Shown piece by piece: positions 53,405 through 64,000 of a stretch of DNA of 64,000 bases. This DNA is from Xiphydria camelus. Lineage: Eukaryota > Arthropoda > Insecta > Hymenoptera > Xiphydriidae. The stretch's first letter is position 1, and each line of letters begins with the position of its first letter. The notes below the pieces were generated by a model. That model ran no database searches. It saw only the letters and a program-made list of their open reading frames with translations, and had not been told where the DNA came from. The DNA lies in the NCBI GenBank assembly GCA_963678675.1, contig OY783193.1, positions 27,164,010 through 27,228,009 of the forward strand, given 5' to 3'. The position numbers were made by a program, and so were the translations under genes.

Positions 53405-54236
53405 CTTTACAGGAAAAATGTCTGCCCCCTTCACCCCTCAATTTTAACATCGAATTTTCTCAAATTAATATACGGTTATAACCAAAACTATGCTTAGTTA
53501 CGCCATATAAATCGACTATTCTCTATCGACAGAGACCAGAGTAAATGTTGTAAGTTACATATTAACAGAGATTTTTCCTTAGCAACGCGAAGCCACGCCC
53601 CTCGCGCCTCGAAAGTCGAGAATCCGATTTCTCGGGCGATATATATGTGTCAAAATCTCACAAAAATTCCGCCTGTCTTCGGCGATATTCGGCCATGGTC
53701 GGAAATGTGTACACAGATGCGGCCACACGCATACGCCATCAAAAATGTATGTGAGAGTGCGTGAGAAAATATATTCTTTGAATGTTTAGTTATTTTTCAA
53801 AATTAATAAAATATTTCCATTCGCGAAACGATTTCCCTCGCATTTTTTCGATCCTCGGACGCGCTTGTTAATAAAAAGTAAAAATTCAGTGTAATCGGAG
53901 TAGTGAATCTCAATAGTGGGGAATGTGACAGACGCTCTGACAGCTAGCTATTATCAAATCGTTTGGATTTTTTTTAAATAATCAAGATAGTGCACGGAAG
54001 CAGTGTCATTTTTCTCTGGTTGCTGGTGCATGAAGAGCAGGAAAGGAGACATCTGTATCTCGGAAGAAGTGGCATCAGATAAGTTACTTCCTAACTGACT
54101 GTCTTAACCTCATTTTCATCCCTTATACAGAACAAATATCTTTGTGGTTATTCTATTTTTTCTTTTCAGCGCCATACGAGAACGGGACGGATTGATGGAA
54201 ATTTGATTTTTCTTCGCAGTCAAAAATCAACCTAGG
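53405..54236 (+). mobile_element. Family W element, copy 3, with intron acceptor and short exon
   Basis: W sequence from CTTTACAGGAAAAATGTC to the stretch ending TATTTTTTCTTTTCAG (54153-54169), a textbook 3' splice site, followed by exon-like GCGCCATACGAGAACGGG. In the reverse copy at 58578-58769 the frame reads APYENGTDWWKFDFSSQSK and INLGRKEFSRI. The same place here has a TGA. No family recognised for this peptide. Confidence 0.6.
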
Positions 54237-54902
54237 TAGAAAAGAATTCTCTAGAATTGCGGTACAATGCCACGGTAGGAATATCAGGTTCTACCGACAT
54301 GACATGCTTCGACAAGGTCTGTATCAACTTTAGCGGTATATTGAGGGCACTGCACTAATAATGTGGCACATTTTTCTATCTGGGAGAAAGCATATTATTA
54401 TGGTAGTACAGCTGTACAGCGTTCCGATAATATATAATTGGAACTTTTGATAATAGGAAAGGGGGAATATATCGATAAAGAAAAGATAATAAAATAATTA
54501 CTTCATTATTTTAATCCAATTCTATCGTATCTCCTACTTTTCTACCACGGCTTTCCAGATAGAAAAATGTGCCACAGGATTAGTGCAGTGCCCCCAATAT
54601 AATGCTAAAGTTGATACAGACCTTGTCGAAGCATGTCATGTCGGTAGAATTTGATATTCCTACCGTGGCATTGTACCGCAGAGTTCTAGAGATTTTTAAT
54701 TCCGGCATATTGGAGGTAAAAAATGCATGTATACTGTCAGTACGGGAAGACGGTATATTATCGGAACGCTGTACAGCTGTACTACCATAATAATATGCTT
54801 TCCCAGATAGAAAAATGTGCCACAGGATTAGTGCAGTGCCCCCAATATACCGCTAAAGTTGATACAGACCTTGTCGAAGCATGTCATGTCGGTAGAACCT
54901 GA
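54237..54902. repeat. Tandem family T, array 2
   Basis: T units in both orientations (ACCGTGGCATTGTACCGC; GATAGAAAAATGTGCCACAG; CCTTGTCGAAGCATGTC). Ends at the junction with X copy 5 (AACCTGA|CCCCACAAAAAC). Confidence 0.65.
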
Positions 54903-55876
54903 CCCCACAAAAACAGATTCTCTGTAAAAAAAGGCGGCATGTTCATTCAGTGCCAACAAAAATTGATACGTAAAATACTCTCCAAAAAAGATATGAAATC
55001 AATTAAGATCGCCATGTTCAAGATTTATGTATTAAAAGTAAAAGGCATCATTTGAAAGGAAAATTATTGTAAATCAAGTTACTAAAAAATTCGACTAAAA
55101 AAATTTATAAAAAAATTTTAATAAAAAAGAACTTGCCGCGTTTAAGTTTTCATATTTTGTTCACTATACCGAATAATTGGCAGTGCTTGGACGGTGCTAG
55201 AGTGATTCATAAATTACACTGCCGAAGTCAAATTCAGAGAATTTCAGAAGGCCCCCGCCTAATCGGTTTCCCGTGCGACATTCGGTATACTGGTGGTATC
55301 ATATTATAAGTGTATGAATTTATTTAAAATCATAAGTGCATAAACATCGAGTATAATTCTGTCTGAATTTTTTATTTTGAAGAAAAAAACGCGGCAAGTT
55401 CTTTTTTATTAAAATTTTTTTATAAATTTTTTTAGTCGAATTTTTTAGTAACTTGATTTACAATAATTTTCCTTTCAAATGATGCCTTTTACTTTTAATA
55501 CATAAATCTTGAACATGGCGATCTTAATTGATTTCAAATCTTTTTTGGAGAGTATTTTACGTATCAATTTTTGTTGGCACTGAATGAACATGCCGCCTTT
55601 TTTTACAGAGAATCTGTTTTTGTGGGGGGATTTCACTACTTTTTGGAATTTATTCATGAGGAAGATACGTACATGTAGAAGAATAGCTGTTTATTACCAC
55701 AAAATTGAAGTCTCACATTTTATACCGATACGAGCCAATTAATTATAACCACGTTACTTTTGATTTATTCTCGTGATATTTTGAAAGGTACTTATAGACT
55801 AGAGAGCCCTTATATTTTTAACTTTGCCTTAGTATTTTGGAGAAATAAAACATATACCGCTTTCGAATTTACAGGT
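54903..55876. mobile_element. Family X foldback, copy 5
   Basis: Core arms about 54903-55135 and 55390-55625 inverted. Right outer arm to TTTCGAATTTACAGG at 55876. Left outer arm missing. Confidence 0.78.
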
Positions 55877-56587
55877 TAAGTATTACTGCAGAACGAGTAG
55901 GTTAGAAGATTTTCATAAAGACTCACGATTTTCTGACATATCATCTCGTACAGGTGCAACCGAAGAGGATCTAACTCGTGTCCTGTCCGTAAAAAGATGA
56001 CTCGATGGACATCGGAGAATGTCAGTCTTGTCAGCGAGCGCCTTCATCCATAGTACCCATAGTACTTTCATTGCAATATGGGCTTTTCGTTCCAACTATT
56101 CCTGCTTTAAGGAGGTTCGACTATCAGACGAAAACCAACTTACAGCCCTAATTTTTTTATATGATATACACGAATACTTTACACAACTAATACAAAAATT
56201 TGAGCAATATAGACCGTCTATAGTTTCTTCGTTATTTTATTCTAAAGTTGACCACTTTTAACATATCGCCTTATGGCAGACGATTGTACTAAGGTAGATT
56301 ATCACTGACTTTAACACATATTCCGCCAACTTTAGACTTTGAAAGACTAGTAATTTGACAGATGAAATATTAAGGATTATGTAAAAAATAAGTAAATTGG
56401 GTTTTACCGTATAGTTGCAACGTAATATTGTCATGAAATTCGTTTTGACTTCGCAAACCATTAGCATGCCATATTAACGGTGAGAGACTTGGCAACACGG
56501 CAGCGAAACAGCTGTAAAGCTCGTCCACTTGCCGTTCCAAAAACCAGTCAGAATAGTTCATTCGTCGAGCTGGATCTAGCTAATTGT
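55877..56587. other. Reverse fragment of the 5498 segment, then unassigned
   Basis: 55877-56115 is a reverse, diverged copy of 5700-5925 (GTGCAACCGAAGAGGATC; GCAATATGGGCTTTTCG). 56120-56380 is unassigned. 56380-56587 on the minus strand resembles 31960-32000 (ACTGGTTTTTGGAACGGC), an isolated piece of the Tc1/mariner-type remnant. Confidence 0.5.
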
Positions 56588-57480
56588 ACGCTGAAACATG
56601 CCCAAGTCGTATTCAGCCTTGAGAAGATTTATTTTCAATATTGGTGGGTAATAAGTTAGTTCGAATAGGTGCACCTGAGAAAATATTGAATTGAGTTGCT
56701 ATTGGGACGTAACAACGGCAATCCAGCAGTCTCATAACCGACAGAAATTACGAAAGTGATATTTATGTTAAATTATCTTAACAAATATTTAATTAAGAAA
56801 TTACATCCCATAAAACACGTCTTTACAAGTAATTTTTGTGATATTCTTGGGATATTTTGCAATATTTTTGAACACTACCCTATGTTAGAAATATATCTTT
56901 CTCGATAAATTCACAAAGTTGCAAAACGTTATGGAAACATTTTGGAATCATTACATTGAAAGAAACAGCTCAATAAGACAGCTCGATAAGATTGTACTTG
57001 TCAGAGCTGAATTATATATGTGATTTCTATAATTATTTTAGAAAGACCTGAAAGAATACGAGAGCAGTGGAACACCGATGCTCTCCTGGAGAGAATAAGA
57101 CTATAAGAAATAGAAAAGAATGTTCATCCTTTTAAAATGAAGTACATACATGCACCGGAGAAAGCAAATCCAACTCGACGAATGAACTATTCCGACTGGT
57201 TTTTGGAACGGCAAGTGGACGATCCCTCGTTCGTCAGAAGATTTTGTTCACAGATGAATCGAAATTCTACAATGAAGGATTAGTGAATAATCACAACGCC
57301 CACTATTGGTCCGTGAGAAATCCTCACTGGGTAGAAGAAGTCGAAGGCGATGGAGTGGAGGCGATGAACTAAAAATAAAACAAAATTTAGTATATAAATC
57401 GAAACTTGTAGTAGGAAGGCAGAGGGCAAGCACCGATGAGAAAAAAAATAGAAATAAAGTATTATAGTTACCCCGATATT
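56588..57480 (+). mobile_element. Tc1/mariner-type remnant, copy 2 (no H insertion)
   Basis: Matches 30253-30438 joined to 31616-32280. Contains the empty T5 site (56833-56837) for H copy 3. Confidence 0.7.
57235..57372 (+). pseudogene. Tc1/mariner-like transposase catalytic fragment, copy 2
   Basis: The same 45-residue frame as at 32011-32148 with the FTDESKF catalytic Asp (codon 57253-57255) and YWSVRNPHW. Same upstream frame break and same stop, so the decay predates the duplication of this segment. Confidence 0.7.
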
Positions 57481-58370
57481 GTAGTTACTCCGATGATTTG
57501 TTCTTCTCCCACGACTTAGATTCTCCAATATGTAGAAATATACCGTCTTCCCATACTGACAGTATACATTCATTTTACCTCTAATATGCCGGAATTAAAA
57601 ATCTCTAGAACTCTGCGGTACAATGCCACGGTAGGAATATCAAATTCTACCGACATGACAGGCTTCGACAAGGTCTGTATCAACTTTAGCATTATATTGG
57701 GGGCACTGCACTAATCCTGTGGCACATTTTTCTATCTGAGAATCGTTCTGAAAAAAATAGAAATAAAGTATTATAGTTACCCCGATATTGTAGTTACTCC
57801 GATGATTTGTTCTTCTCCCACGACTTAGATTCTCCAATATGTAGAAATATACCGTCTTCCCATACTGACAGTATACATGCATTTTACCTTTAATATGCCG
57901 GAATTAAAAATCTCTAGAACTCTGCGGTACAATGCCACGGTAGGAATATCAAATTCTACCGACATGACATGCTTCGACAAGGTCTGTATCAACTTTAGCA
58001 TTATATTGGGGGCACTGCACTAATCCTGTGGCACATTTTTCTATCTGGGAATCGTTCTGAAAAAAATAGAAATAAAGTATTATAGTTACCCCGATATTGT
58101 AGTTACTCCGATGATTTGTTCTTCTCCCACGACTTAGATTCTCCAATACGTAGAAATATACCGTCTTCCCATACTGACAGTATACATGCATTTTACCTTT
58201 AATATGCCGGAATTAAAAATCTCTAGAACTCTGCGGTACAATGCCACGGTAGGAATATCAAATTCTACCGACATGACATGCTTCGACAAGGTCTGTATCA
58301 ACTTTAGCATTATATTGGGGGCACTGCACTAATCATGTGGCACATTTTTCTATCTGGGAAAGCCGTGGTA
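57443..58370 (-). repeat. Tandem family T, array 3 (309-bp unit)
   Basis: GAAATAAAGTATTATAGTTA recurs at 57451, 57760 and 58069, exactly 309 bp apart. Each unit runs through CTCCCACGACTTAGATTC and CTCTGCGGTACAATGCC. Units 2 and 3 differ by very few bases. The first unit grew from the end of the Tc1/mariner-type remnant. Confidence 0.85.
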
Positions 58371-58621
58371 GAAAAGTAAGAGATACGATAGAATTGGATT
58401 ACAATAATGAAGTAATTATTTTATTATCTTTTCTTTATCGATATATTTTCCCTTTCGTATTATTAAAAGTTCCAATTATATATTATCGGAACGCTGTACA
58501 GCTGTACTACCATAATAATATGCTTTCCCAGATAGAAAAATGTGCCACAGGATTAGTGCAGTGCCCTTAATATACCGCTAAAGTTGATACAGACCTTGTC
58601 GAAGCATGTCATGTCGGTAGA
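58371..58621. repeat. T-family reverse unit
   Basis: A T unit in opposite orientation (AAGTTCCAATTATATATTATCG; CCCAGATAGAAAAATGTG in two separate stretches) linking array 3 to W copy 2. Confidence 0.55.
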
Positions 58622-59592
58622 ACCTGATATTCACACCGTGGCATTGTACCGCAATTCTAGAGAATTCTTTTCTACCTAGGTTGATTTTTGACTGCGAAGA
58701 AAAATCAAATTTCCACCAATCCGTCCCGTTCTCGTATGGCGCTGAAAACAAAAAATAGAATAACCACAAAGATATTTGTTCTGTATAAGGGATGAAAATG
58801 AGGTTAAGACAGTCAGTTAGGAAGTTACTTATCTGATGCCACTTCTTCCGAGATATAGATGTCTCCTTCCCTGTTCTTCATGCACCAGCAACCAAAGAAA
58901 AATGACACTGCTTCCGTGCACTGTTTTGATTATTAAAAAAAAATCTAAACGATTTGATAATAGCTAGCTGTCAGAGCGTCTGTCACATTCACCACTGTTG
59001 AGATTCACTACTCCGATTACACTGAATTTGTACTTTTTATTAACAAGCGCGTCCGAGGATCGAAAAAATGCGAGGGATATCGTTTCGCGAATGGAAATAT
59101 TTTTAAATTTTGAAAAACAACTAAACATTCAAGGAATATAGTCTCTCACACACTCTCACATACATTTTTGATGGCGTATGCGTGTGGCCGCATCTGTGTA
59201 CACATTTCCGACCATGGCCGAATACCGCCGAAGACAGGCGGAATTTTTGTGACATTTTTACATATATATATCGCCCGAGAAATCGGATTCTCGACTTTAA
59301 TGGGGCGAGGGGCGTGGCTTCGCGTTGCTAAGGAAAAATCTCTGTTAATATGTAACTTACAACATTTACTCTGGTCTCTATCGATAGAGAATAGTCGATT
59401 TATATGGCGTCACTAAGCATAGTTTTGGTTATAACCGTATATTTATTGAGAAAATTCGATGTTAAAATTGAGGGGTGAAGGGGGCAGACATTTTTCCTGT
59501 AAAGATACACGGGTGCTCGCGGCGACAGCGCTGGCGGCGTCGTTCTGACGACTTGAATGAACATGCCGCGAGACACTACCGTGTCTCTTGAT
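58622..59592 (-). mobile_element. Family W element, copy 2 (uninterrupted)
   Basis: The terminal end is at 59592 (reverse of ATCAAGAGACACGGTAGTG). It contains the exon-like frame 58769-58578 with NGTDWWKF. It shows the empty site for the Z dimer near 59090-59105 (CGCGAATGGAAATATTTTTA). Confidence 0.7.
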
Positions 59593-60365
59593 ATTCATAC
59601 CGTGGCATTGTACCGCAGAGTTCTAGAGATTTTTAATTCCGGCATATTGGAGGTAAAAAATGCATGTATACTGTCAGTACGGGAAGACGGTATATTATCG
59701 GAACGCTGTACAGCTGTACTACCATAATAATATGCTTTCCCAGATTGAAAAATGTGCCACAGGATTAGTGCAGTGCCCCCAATATACCGCTAAAGTTGAT
59801 ACATACCTTGTCGAAGCATGTCATGTCGATAGAACCTGATACTCCTACTGTGGCATTGTACCGCAGAGTTCTAGAGATTTTTAATTCCGGCATATTGGAG
59901 GTAAAAAATGCATGTATACTGTCAGTACGGGAAGACGGTATATTATCGGCACGCTGTACAGCTGTACTACCATAATAATATGCTTTCCCAGATAGAAAAA
60001 TGTGCCACAGGATTAGTGCAGTGCCCCCAATATACCGCTAAAGTTGATACAGACCTTGTCGAAGCATGTCATGTCGGTAGAATTTGATATTCCTACCGTG
60101 GCATTGTACCGCAGAGTTCTAGAGATTTTTAATTCCGGCATATATATATATTAGAGGTAAAATGCATTTATACTGTCAGTACGGGAAGGCGGTATATTAT
60201 CGGAACGCTGTACAGCTGTACTACCATAATAATATGCTTTCCCAGATAGAAAAATGTGCCACAGGATTAGTGCAGTGCCCCCAATATACCGCTAAAGTTG
60301 ATACAGACCTTGTCGAAGCATGTCATGTCGGTAGAACCTGATATTCATACCGTGGCATTGTACCG
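59593..60365 (+). repeat. Tandem family T, array 4 (~248-bp unit)
   Basis: TGGCATTGTACCGCAGAG or a variant recurs at 59603, 59851, 60099 and 60353 (spacing 248, 248, 254). Array 4 starts exactly at the W terminus. Confidence 0.82.
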
Positions 60366-60714
60366 CAATTCTAGAGAATTCTTTTCTACCTAGGTTGATT
60401 TTTGACTGCGAAGAAAAATCAAATTTCCATCAATCCGTCCCGTTCTCGTATGGCGCTGAAAAGAAAAAATAGAATAACCACAAAGATTTTTGTTCTGTAT
60501 AAGGGATGAAAATGAGGTTAAGACAGTCAGTTAGGAAGTAAGTTATCTGATGCCACTTCTTCCGAGATACAGATGTCTTCTTTCCTGCTCTTCCTGCACC
60601 AGCAACCAGAGAAAAATGACACTGCTTCCGTGCACTATCTTGATTATTTAAAAAAAATCCAAATGATTTGATAATAGCTAGCTTTCAGAGCATCTGTCAC
60701 ATTCACCACTATTG
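60366..60714 (-). mobile_element. Family W fragment, internal part only
   Basis: Reverse copy of the exon-like and intron-like W region (ATGGCGCTGAAAAGAAAAAA; CTTCCGAGATACAGATG). Ends near CACATTCACCACTATTGA. Confidence 0.65.
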
Positions 60715-61177
60715 ATATGACCGATGTTTTTCGGACTGAAACGTCTATTTGGTTCGTGTCCCTGCTATTTGGTTCAAATCTCTGCTATTTGGTTCGAGTA
60801 CCGGCTGTCGGTATTGTCACCGAATTTTAGGGAACCATCTTGGAATTTTAGGGAACCATATTGGAATTTTAGGGAACCATCTTGGATCCGATGGCGCCAA
60901 CCGATATGCAATGTGCTACGCTGGCGTGTATTGAAAGGGACAGATTGTATGTAACAACATACATACAGGGTCAGTCGCTCTATACACGCCAGCAAATGGG
61001 TTGCATATCGCTCGGCGCTTAGGAGATACCGATTATTCCTGTACCTTAAAAGACATCTTTTTACGGACAGGACATGAGCTAGATCCTCTTCGGTTGCACC
61101 TGTATGAGATGACATGTCATAAAATTGGGAGTCTTCATGAAAATCTTCTAACCTACTCATTCTGCAATAATACACTT
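60715..61177. other. Short tandem repeats and a fragment of the 5498 segment
   Basis: CTATTTGGTTC occurs three times (60747-60796). GAATTTTAGGGAACCAT repeats at 60822, 60843 and 60864, exactly 21 bp apart. 61045-61175 matches 5810-5935 (GACAGGACATGAGCTAGATC). Confidence 0.55.
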
Positions 61178-61648
61178 AGTAATAAAAAGCTATTCTCCTA
61201 CATGTACGTATTCTCCTCATGAATAAATTCCAAAAAGTAGTGAAATCCCCCCACAAAAACAGATTCTCTGTAAAAAAAATTCGGCATGTTCATTCAGTGC
61301 CATCAAAAATTGATACGTAAAATACTCTCCAAAAAAGATTTGAAATCAATTAAGATCGCCATCTTCAAGAGTTATATATAAAAAGTTAAAGGCATCATTT
61401 GAAAGGGAAATTATTGTAAATCAAGTGACTACAAAATTCGACTAAAAAAATTTATAAAAAAATTTTAATAAAAAAGAACTTGCCGCGTTTAAGTTTTCAT
61501 ATTTTGTCCACTATACCGAATAATTGGTAGTGCTTGGACGGTGTTAGAGTGATTCATAAATTGCACTGCCGAAGTCAAATTCAGAGAAATTCAGAAGGCC
61601 CCGCCTGATCGGTTTCTCGTACGACATTGGGTATACTGGTGGTATCAT
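61178..61648. mobile_element. Family X foldback, copy 6 (truncated)
   Basis: Left core arm and loop to GTGGTATCATATAAG. The right arm is replaced by the promoter-like sequence of the next feature. Confidence 0.7.
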
Positions 61649-61948
61649 ATAAGGTTTGTTCCAACCGAGCAGAAAACCGTACATGAACGGTACCGGGCAT
61701 GCGCAGTAGAGAAATTCTGTTCCAACCGTACGCTGGACGGTCCCTGTACGGTGTTGTGCGGCGTTCCAACCACCGCCGGGATCGTGCGTGGAACGATTCA
61801 TGTACCGTCCATCCGATGCTTGGTCCTGAGCGTGAACTGTGTGGACTGACATGCGCACTACGGCGATTAGTTTGCCTGGCGCGATTATTTAAATACTTTT
61901 GAGAGTTGACGTTTTCTATCTCCGTATTTTTTTTTGCAAATTATTAAA
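61649..61948 (+). promoter_or_regulatory. Candidate promoter region upstream of acidic exon
   Basis: GC-rich sequence with GTTCCAACC three times (about 61659, 61721, 61773) and several GTACGG/CCGTAC words. GATTATTTAAATAC at about 61884-61897 is TATA-like, 55-60 bp before the ATG. Inference. Confidence 0.35.
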
Positions 61949-62060
61949 ATGATGTCTGACAAAGAAGATAGTGATGTGTCGGATATATCGGATATGTCCG
62001 ACACAAGTGACGATGATATCGAATTATACGAAAATAGGGTTAGAAGCCAGGATTATTTAG
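61949..62060 (+). CDS. Candidate first coding exon of an unknown gene (acidic N-terminus)
   Basis: ATGATG opens MMSDKEDSDVSDISDMSDT, then SDDDIELYENRVRSQDYL. It ends TTATTTAG|GTAAGTG, a consensus 5' splice site. Composition is Ser/Asp-rich, as in N-termini of many nuclear proteins and of some transposases. The upstream stretch has a TATA-like box. I cannot assign a family, and a second exon in a matching phase was not resolved by eye. It may belong to a host gene running off the right edge or to another transposon. Confidence 0.45.
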
Positions 62061-62194
62061 GTAAGTGACAGGTTGAGGTTAAGTTTACAACATCTTTGTT
62101 GGAAAATTTTGATAGAAAATCATTCAATTTGATTGAAGGACTAGGTATAACGAAGGTGGATTAAATTTGATTTAATGAGAGAAATTTCTGCACA

Positions 62195-63340
62195 AAATTA
62201 TGCTCCGGGAGTCGCCACGTCGAGCATTACCTGCCAAGAAGGAAGAATCCCCCGAGGAATCGAAGGAAACAAAATAAAGGAACGGTAAAAAGGGAGACGG
62301 AACAATAGCGAGGTGGTGGAAGCCGGTGCGATTAGTCCCCCGCCAGGCACACTAACAAGGTTGGTTCATCCAGTTTGACATTTAAGGTTAGGTTTTCTGT
62401 AAGTTCTCTGCCAGTTCACCCACGTGCCGACAAAAGAGGAAGAAAGCTCTGAAAGGGAGAAACAATCCGAGAAGGGGAAACAGAAGCTAAAGGAATGTAT
62501 TCTGGAAGGAATAATAAAGAAGCAACCAACTAAGGGACGAGAGTGTCAGCTCGGAAGCTTTGCTGAACTCACCGGCAAGGAGGGGAACGCTTACAAGCAA
62601 CCAAAAGGGAAAACCAAATATGAAACAAGTTATCAGTATAAAGGTAGGTCGTACTAATCCAACTAGGTAAGGAGCGCAACAAGAAGACGTGAGATTTGCT
62701 CCGGAAACGTCATACCGAGCGTATCTGCTGAAAAGGAAGAATTCTCCAAAGAAAATCGAAGAAAGTAAAACAACTAAAAAGGGCTCCGGAACAATAGCGA
62801 GAAGGAGGTGGAAGCCGGAACGATCAGCCCCTCGTCAGACATACTAACAAGTCCACCCGCGTACCAGTCGCGCGCGAGCAATGCAAGGGATACCCAATGA
62901 GGAACCGGAATCTTATTAAAAGAAAAGTAGAGGTAATCGGCGGCTGTAATCAGCAACTATTACGGTAATTATAAGACTCCCAAGGTACCGGCAAAGAGGA
63001 AGACGCTGATAAAGGAATAAGGTGGAAGAAATAATCAACCAGGGGATACGATATCAATTTAAAGGTAAGTCGTGCTAATTTAACCAGTTATACTTAACAC
63101 ACACACACAACACAAGACCAGGACGATAGATTGCTCTGGGAGACACCATGCTGTGCATACCTGACTTAAAGGAAGAATACCTCGGGGAATCGAAGGAATT
63201 AAAGTTCACGGACTGGAATGGGAGCTGGAACAATAGCGAGGAAAAGGTGGAAGGAATAAGGGATAAGCATGTAACCGACCAAGTAAGTAACACGACGCGA
63301 GAGCTAACAAAAGCCTGTAGGTATTGAACGAGAACCGGAA
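62195..63340 (+). repeat. Degenerate tandem units with splice-like signals
   Basis: Three diverged units start GCTCCGGGAG-type at 62202, 62698 and 63133 (spacing 496 and 435). Each contains AAGGAAGAATNCC, GGAATCGAAGGAA-like sequence and GGAACAATAGCGAG. AAAGGTAGGTCGTACTAAT (62640) and AAAGGTAAGTCGTGCTAAT (63061) repeat a donor-like site. A frame at 62424-62657 (Lys/Glu-rich) ends beside the first of these. Purine-rich throughout on this strand. Confidence 0.55.
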
Positions 63341-63499
63341 TAAACGCGAGAGGCTCCATGGGAAGGATGGAGCAAAGGATGCGAGATGCAACGGTTCGTA
63401 GGAAGGTAACGAAGAAGAAGAGCTCCAGCTTTGAAGATGCATTCGGCCTCCCATGGGCGTCAGGAAGGAAATGAAATGGACTAAGTAGACAACGCGTAG

Positions 63500-63830
63500 G
63501 GGAAATTAATGAAATTAAATAACAGCAATACCAATTTATACCTACTGAAAAATTGTAAAACCTATTTCATCTTTATTAAAACTGCGTAATTTGTTTCAGA
63601 TGCAGGCGGTTGGTGATCAGAAGAAAAAAATTCAAATTGGCAATTGATGGAAGGAAGACATATCGAAATGGACAGGCCAGAAGGAGATCCAGACTGAGCC
63701 ATACATGGAAAAAAAGGATATTTCTCGATTGAGGTAAGACATTTATGAAATGAGATTGCAGCAATACCAACCTATACCGATTGAATGATCGTGACATCTA
63801 TTGTCTTTGTTAATAGGAAGAGCATGTGGG
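63500..63830 (+). repeat. Pair of intron-like repeats ~237 bp apart
   Basis: ATTAATGAAATTAAATAACA and GCAATACCAATTTATACC (63500-63545) recur, diverged, at 63740-63780. The first stretch ends TTTGTTTCAG at 63599, the second TTTGTTAATAG at 63817, both acceptor-like. GATTGAG|GTAAGAC at 63733 is donor-like. The block 63600-63735 could be an exon, but it has stops in the frames I read. The rest to 64000 shows nothing else. Confidence 0.45.
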
Positions 63831-64000
63831 CTTGACAACCAGCACTGCAGGAGAACTTGGAAGTCGAGGACGAGGGAGATTAACGTGGCATACCAACAGA
63901 CTTGCGTGTGCAAATTGATGTGTTTCTTTAATTTTATGACGAATGGAAGCGTACAAATTATATTTATTTTTATAGTACAGTACACTTCCAATAGTCCGGC

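Noticed and set aside
57640..58191. Identical 80-residue minus-strand frames in T array 3
   Set aside because: They repeat because the DNA repeats; the frame crosses unit junctions and has no motif.

Overview
The window looks like arthropod, probably insect, nuclear DNA. An ant or other hymenopteran is plausible but not provable from sequence alone. There are no operons, Shine-Dalgarno sites or long host ORFs. Almost everything is nested, mostly decayed transposable elements: Helitron pieces, one Ty3/gypsy-type LTR retrotransposon, a Jockey/CR1-like LINE, DDE transposons (pogo/Jerky-like, Tc1/mariner-like and Harbinger-like remnants), a transposon-borne Ulp1-like protease, and an exceptional number of long inverted repeats (foldback elements). 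Family letters (H, X, Y, Z, V, W, T, Q, G) are my own labels.

Layout. 1-2700: possible LTR-like fragment, AT-rich repeat, and a Helitron-bearing composite (H). 3100-4405: family Y with two inserted two-hairpin units (Z). 5498-8999: foldback with a tRNA-like block in each arm, interrupted by element G and by Z, then family X; a cleaner duplicate lies at 50183-52253. 10190-11400: another X. 11403-18455: a 174-bp satellite split by the complete 5,033-bp LTR element. 18455-24083: a TA-microsatellite-bracketed block with clustered GGACAGTCC-type sites, several foldbacks and a Harbinger N-terminal fragment. 24099-25650: X and a near-perfect palindrome. 26150-27300: Ulp1-like pseudogene. 27333-32825: foldbacks, two H copies, Tc1/mariner remnants. 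32826-38103: family W enclosing a Z dimer, which encloses a 3.77-kb pogo/Jerky-like transposon. 38104-41661: V and Y copies. 41672-45750: a LINE next to CT microsatellites, with a MITE and a Helitron in its 3' region. 46330-48420: second Ulp1-like copy and W pieces. 48430-49700: GC-rich stretch, the first of two places that might hold a host exon. 52254-60714: unassigned sequence, W copies and tandem T arrays. 61650-64000: possible promoter, an acidic first coding exon with a good splice donor, and degenerate tandem units carrying splice-like signals.

How it fits together. Repeated families inside one window give direct before/after comparisons (filled versus empty sites). These define insertion boundaries and target duplications for Z, H, G and the pogo/Jerky-like element without any database. 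No transposase gene here looks both complete and catalytically intact. The LTR element has two pol lesions, the pogo-like transposase a frameshift, the LINE three in-frame stops, and the one open Ulp1-like frame has lost its catalytic cysteine. The most interesting unexplained items are the Z unit, the pogo-like element with 886-bp arms and a TAA duplication, the T5-inserting H composite, and the clustered palindromes of the TA-bracketed block.
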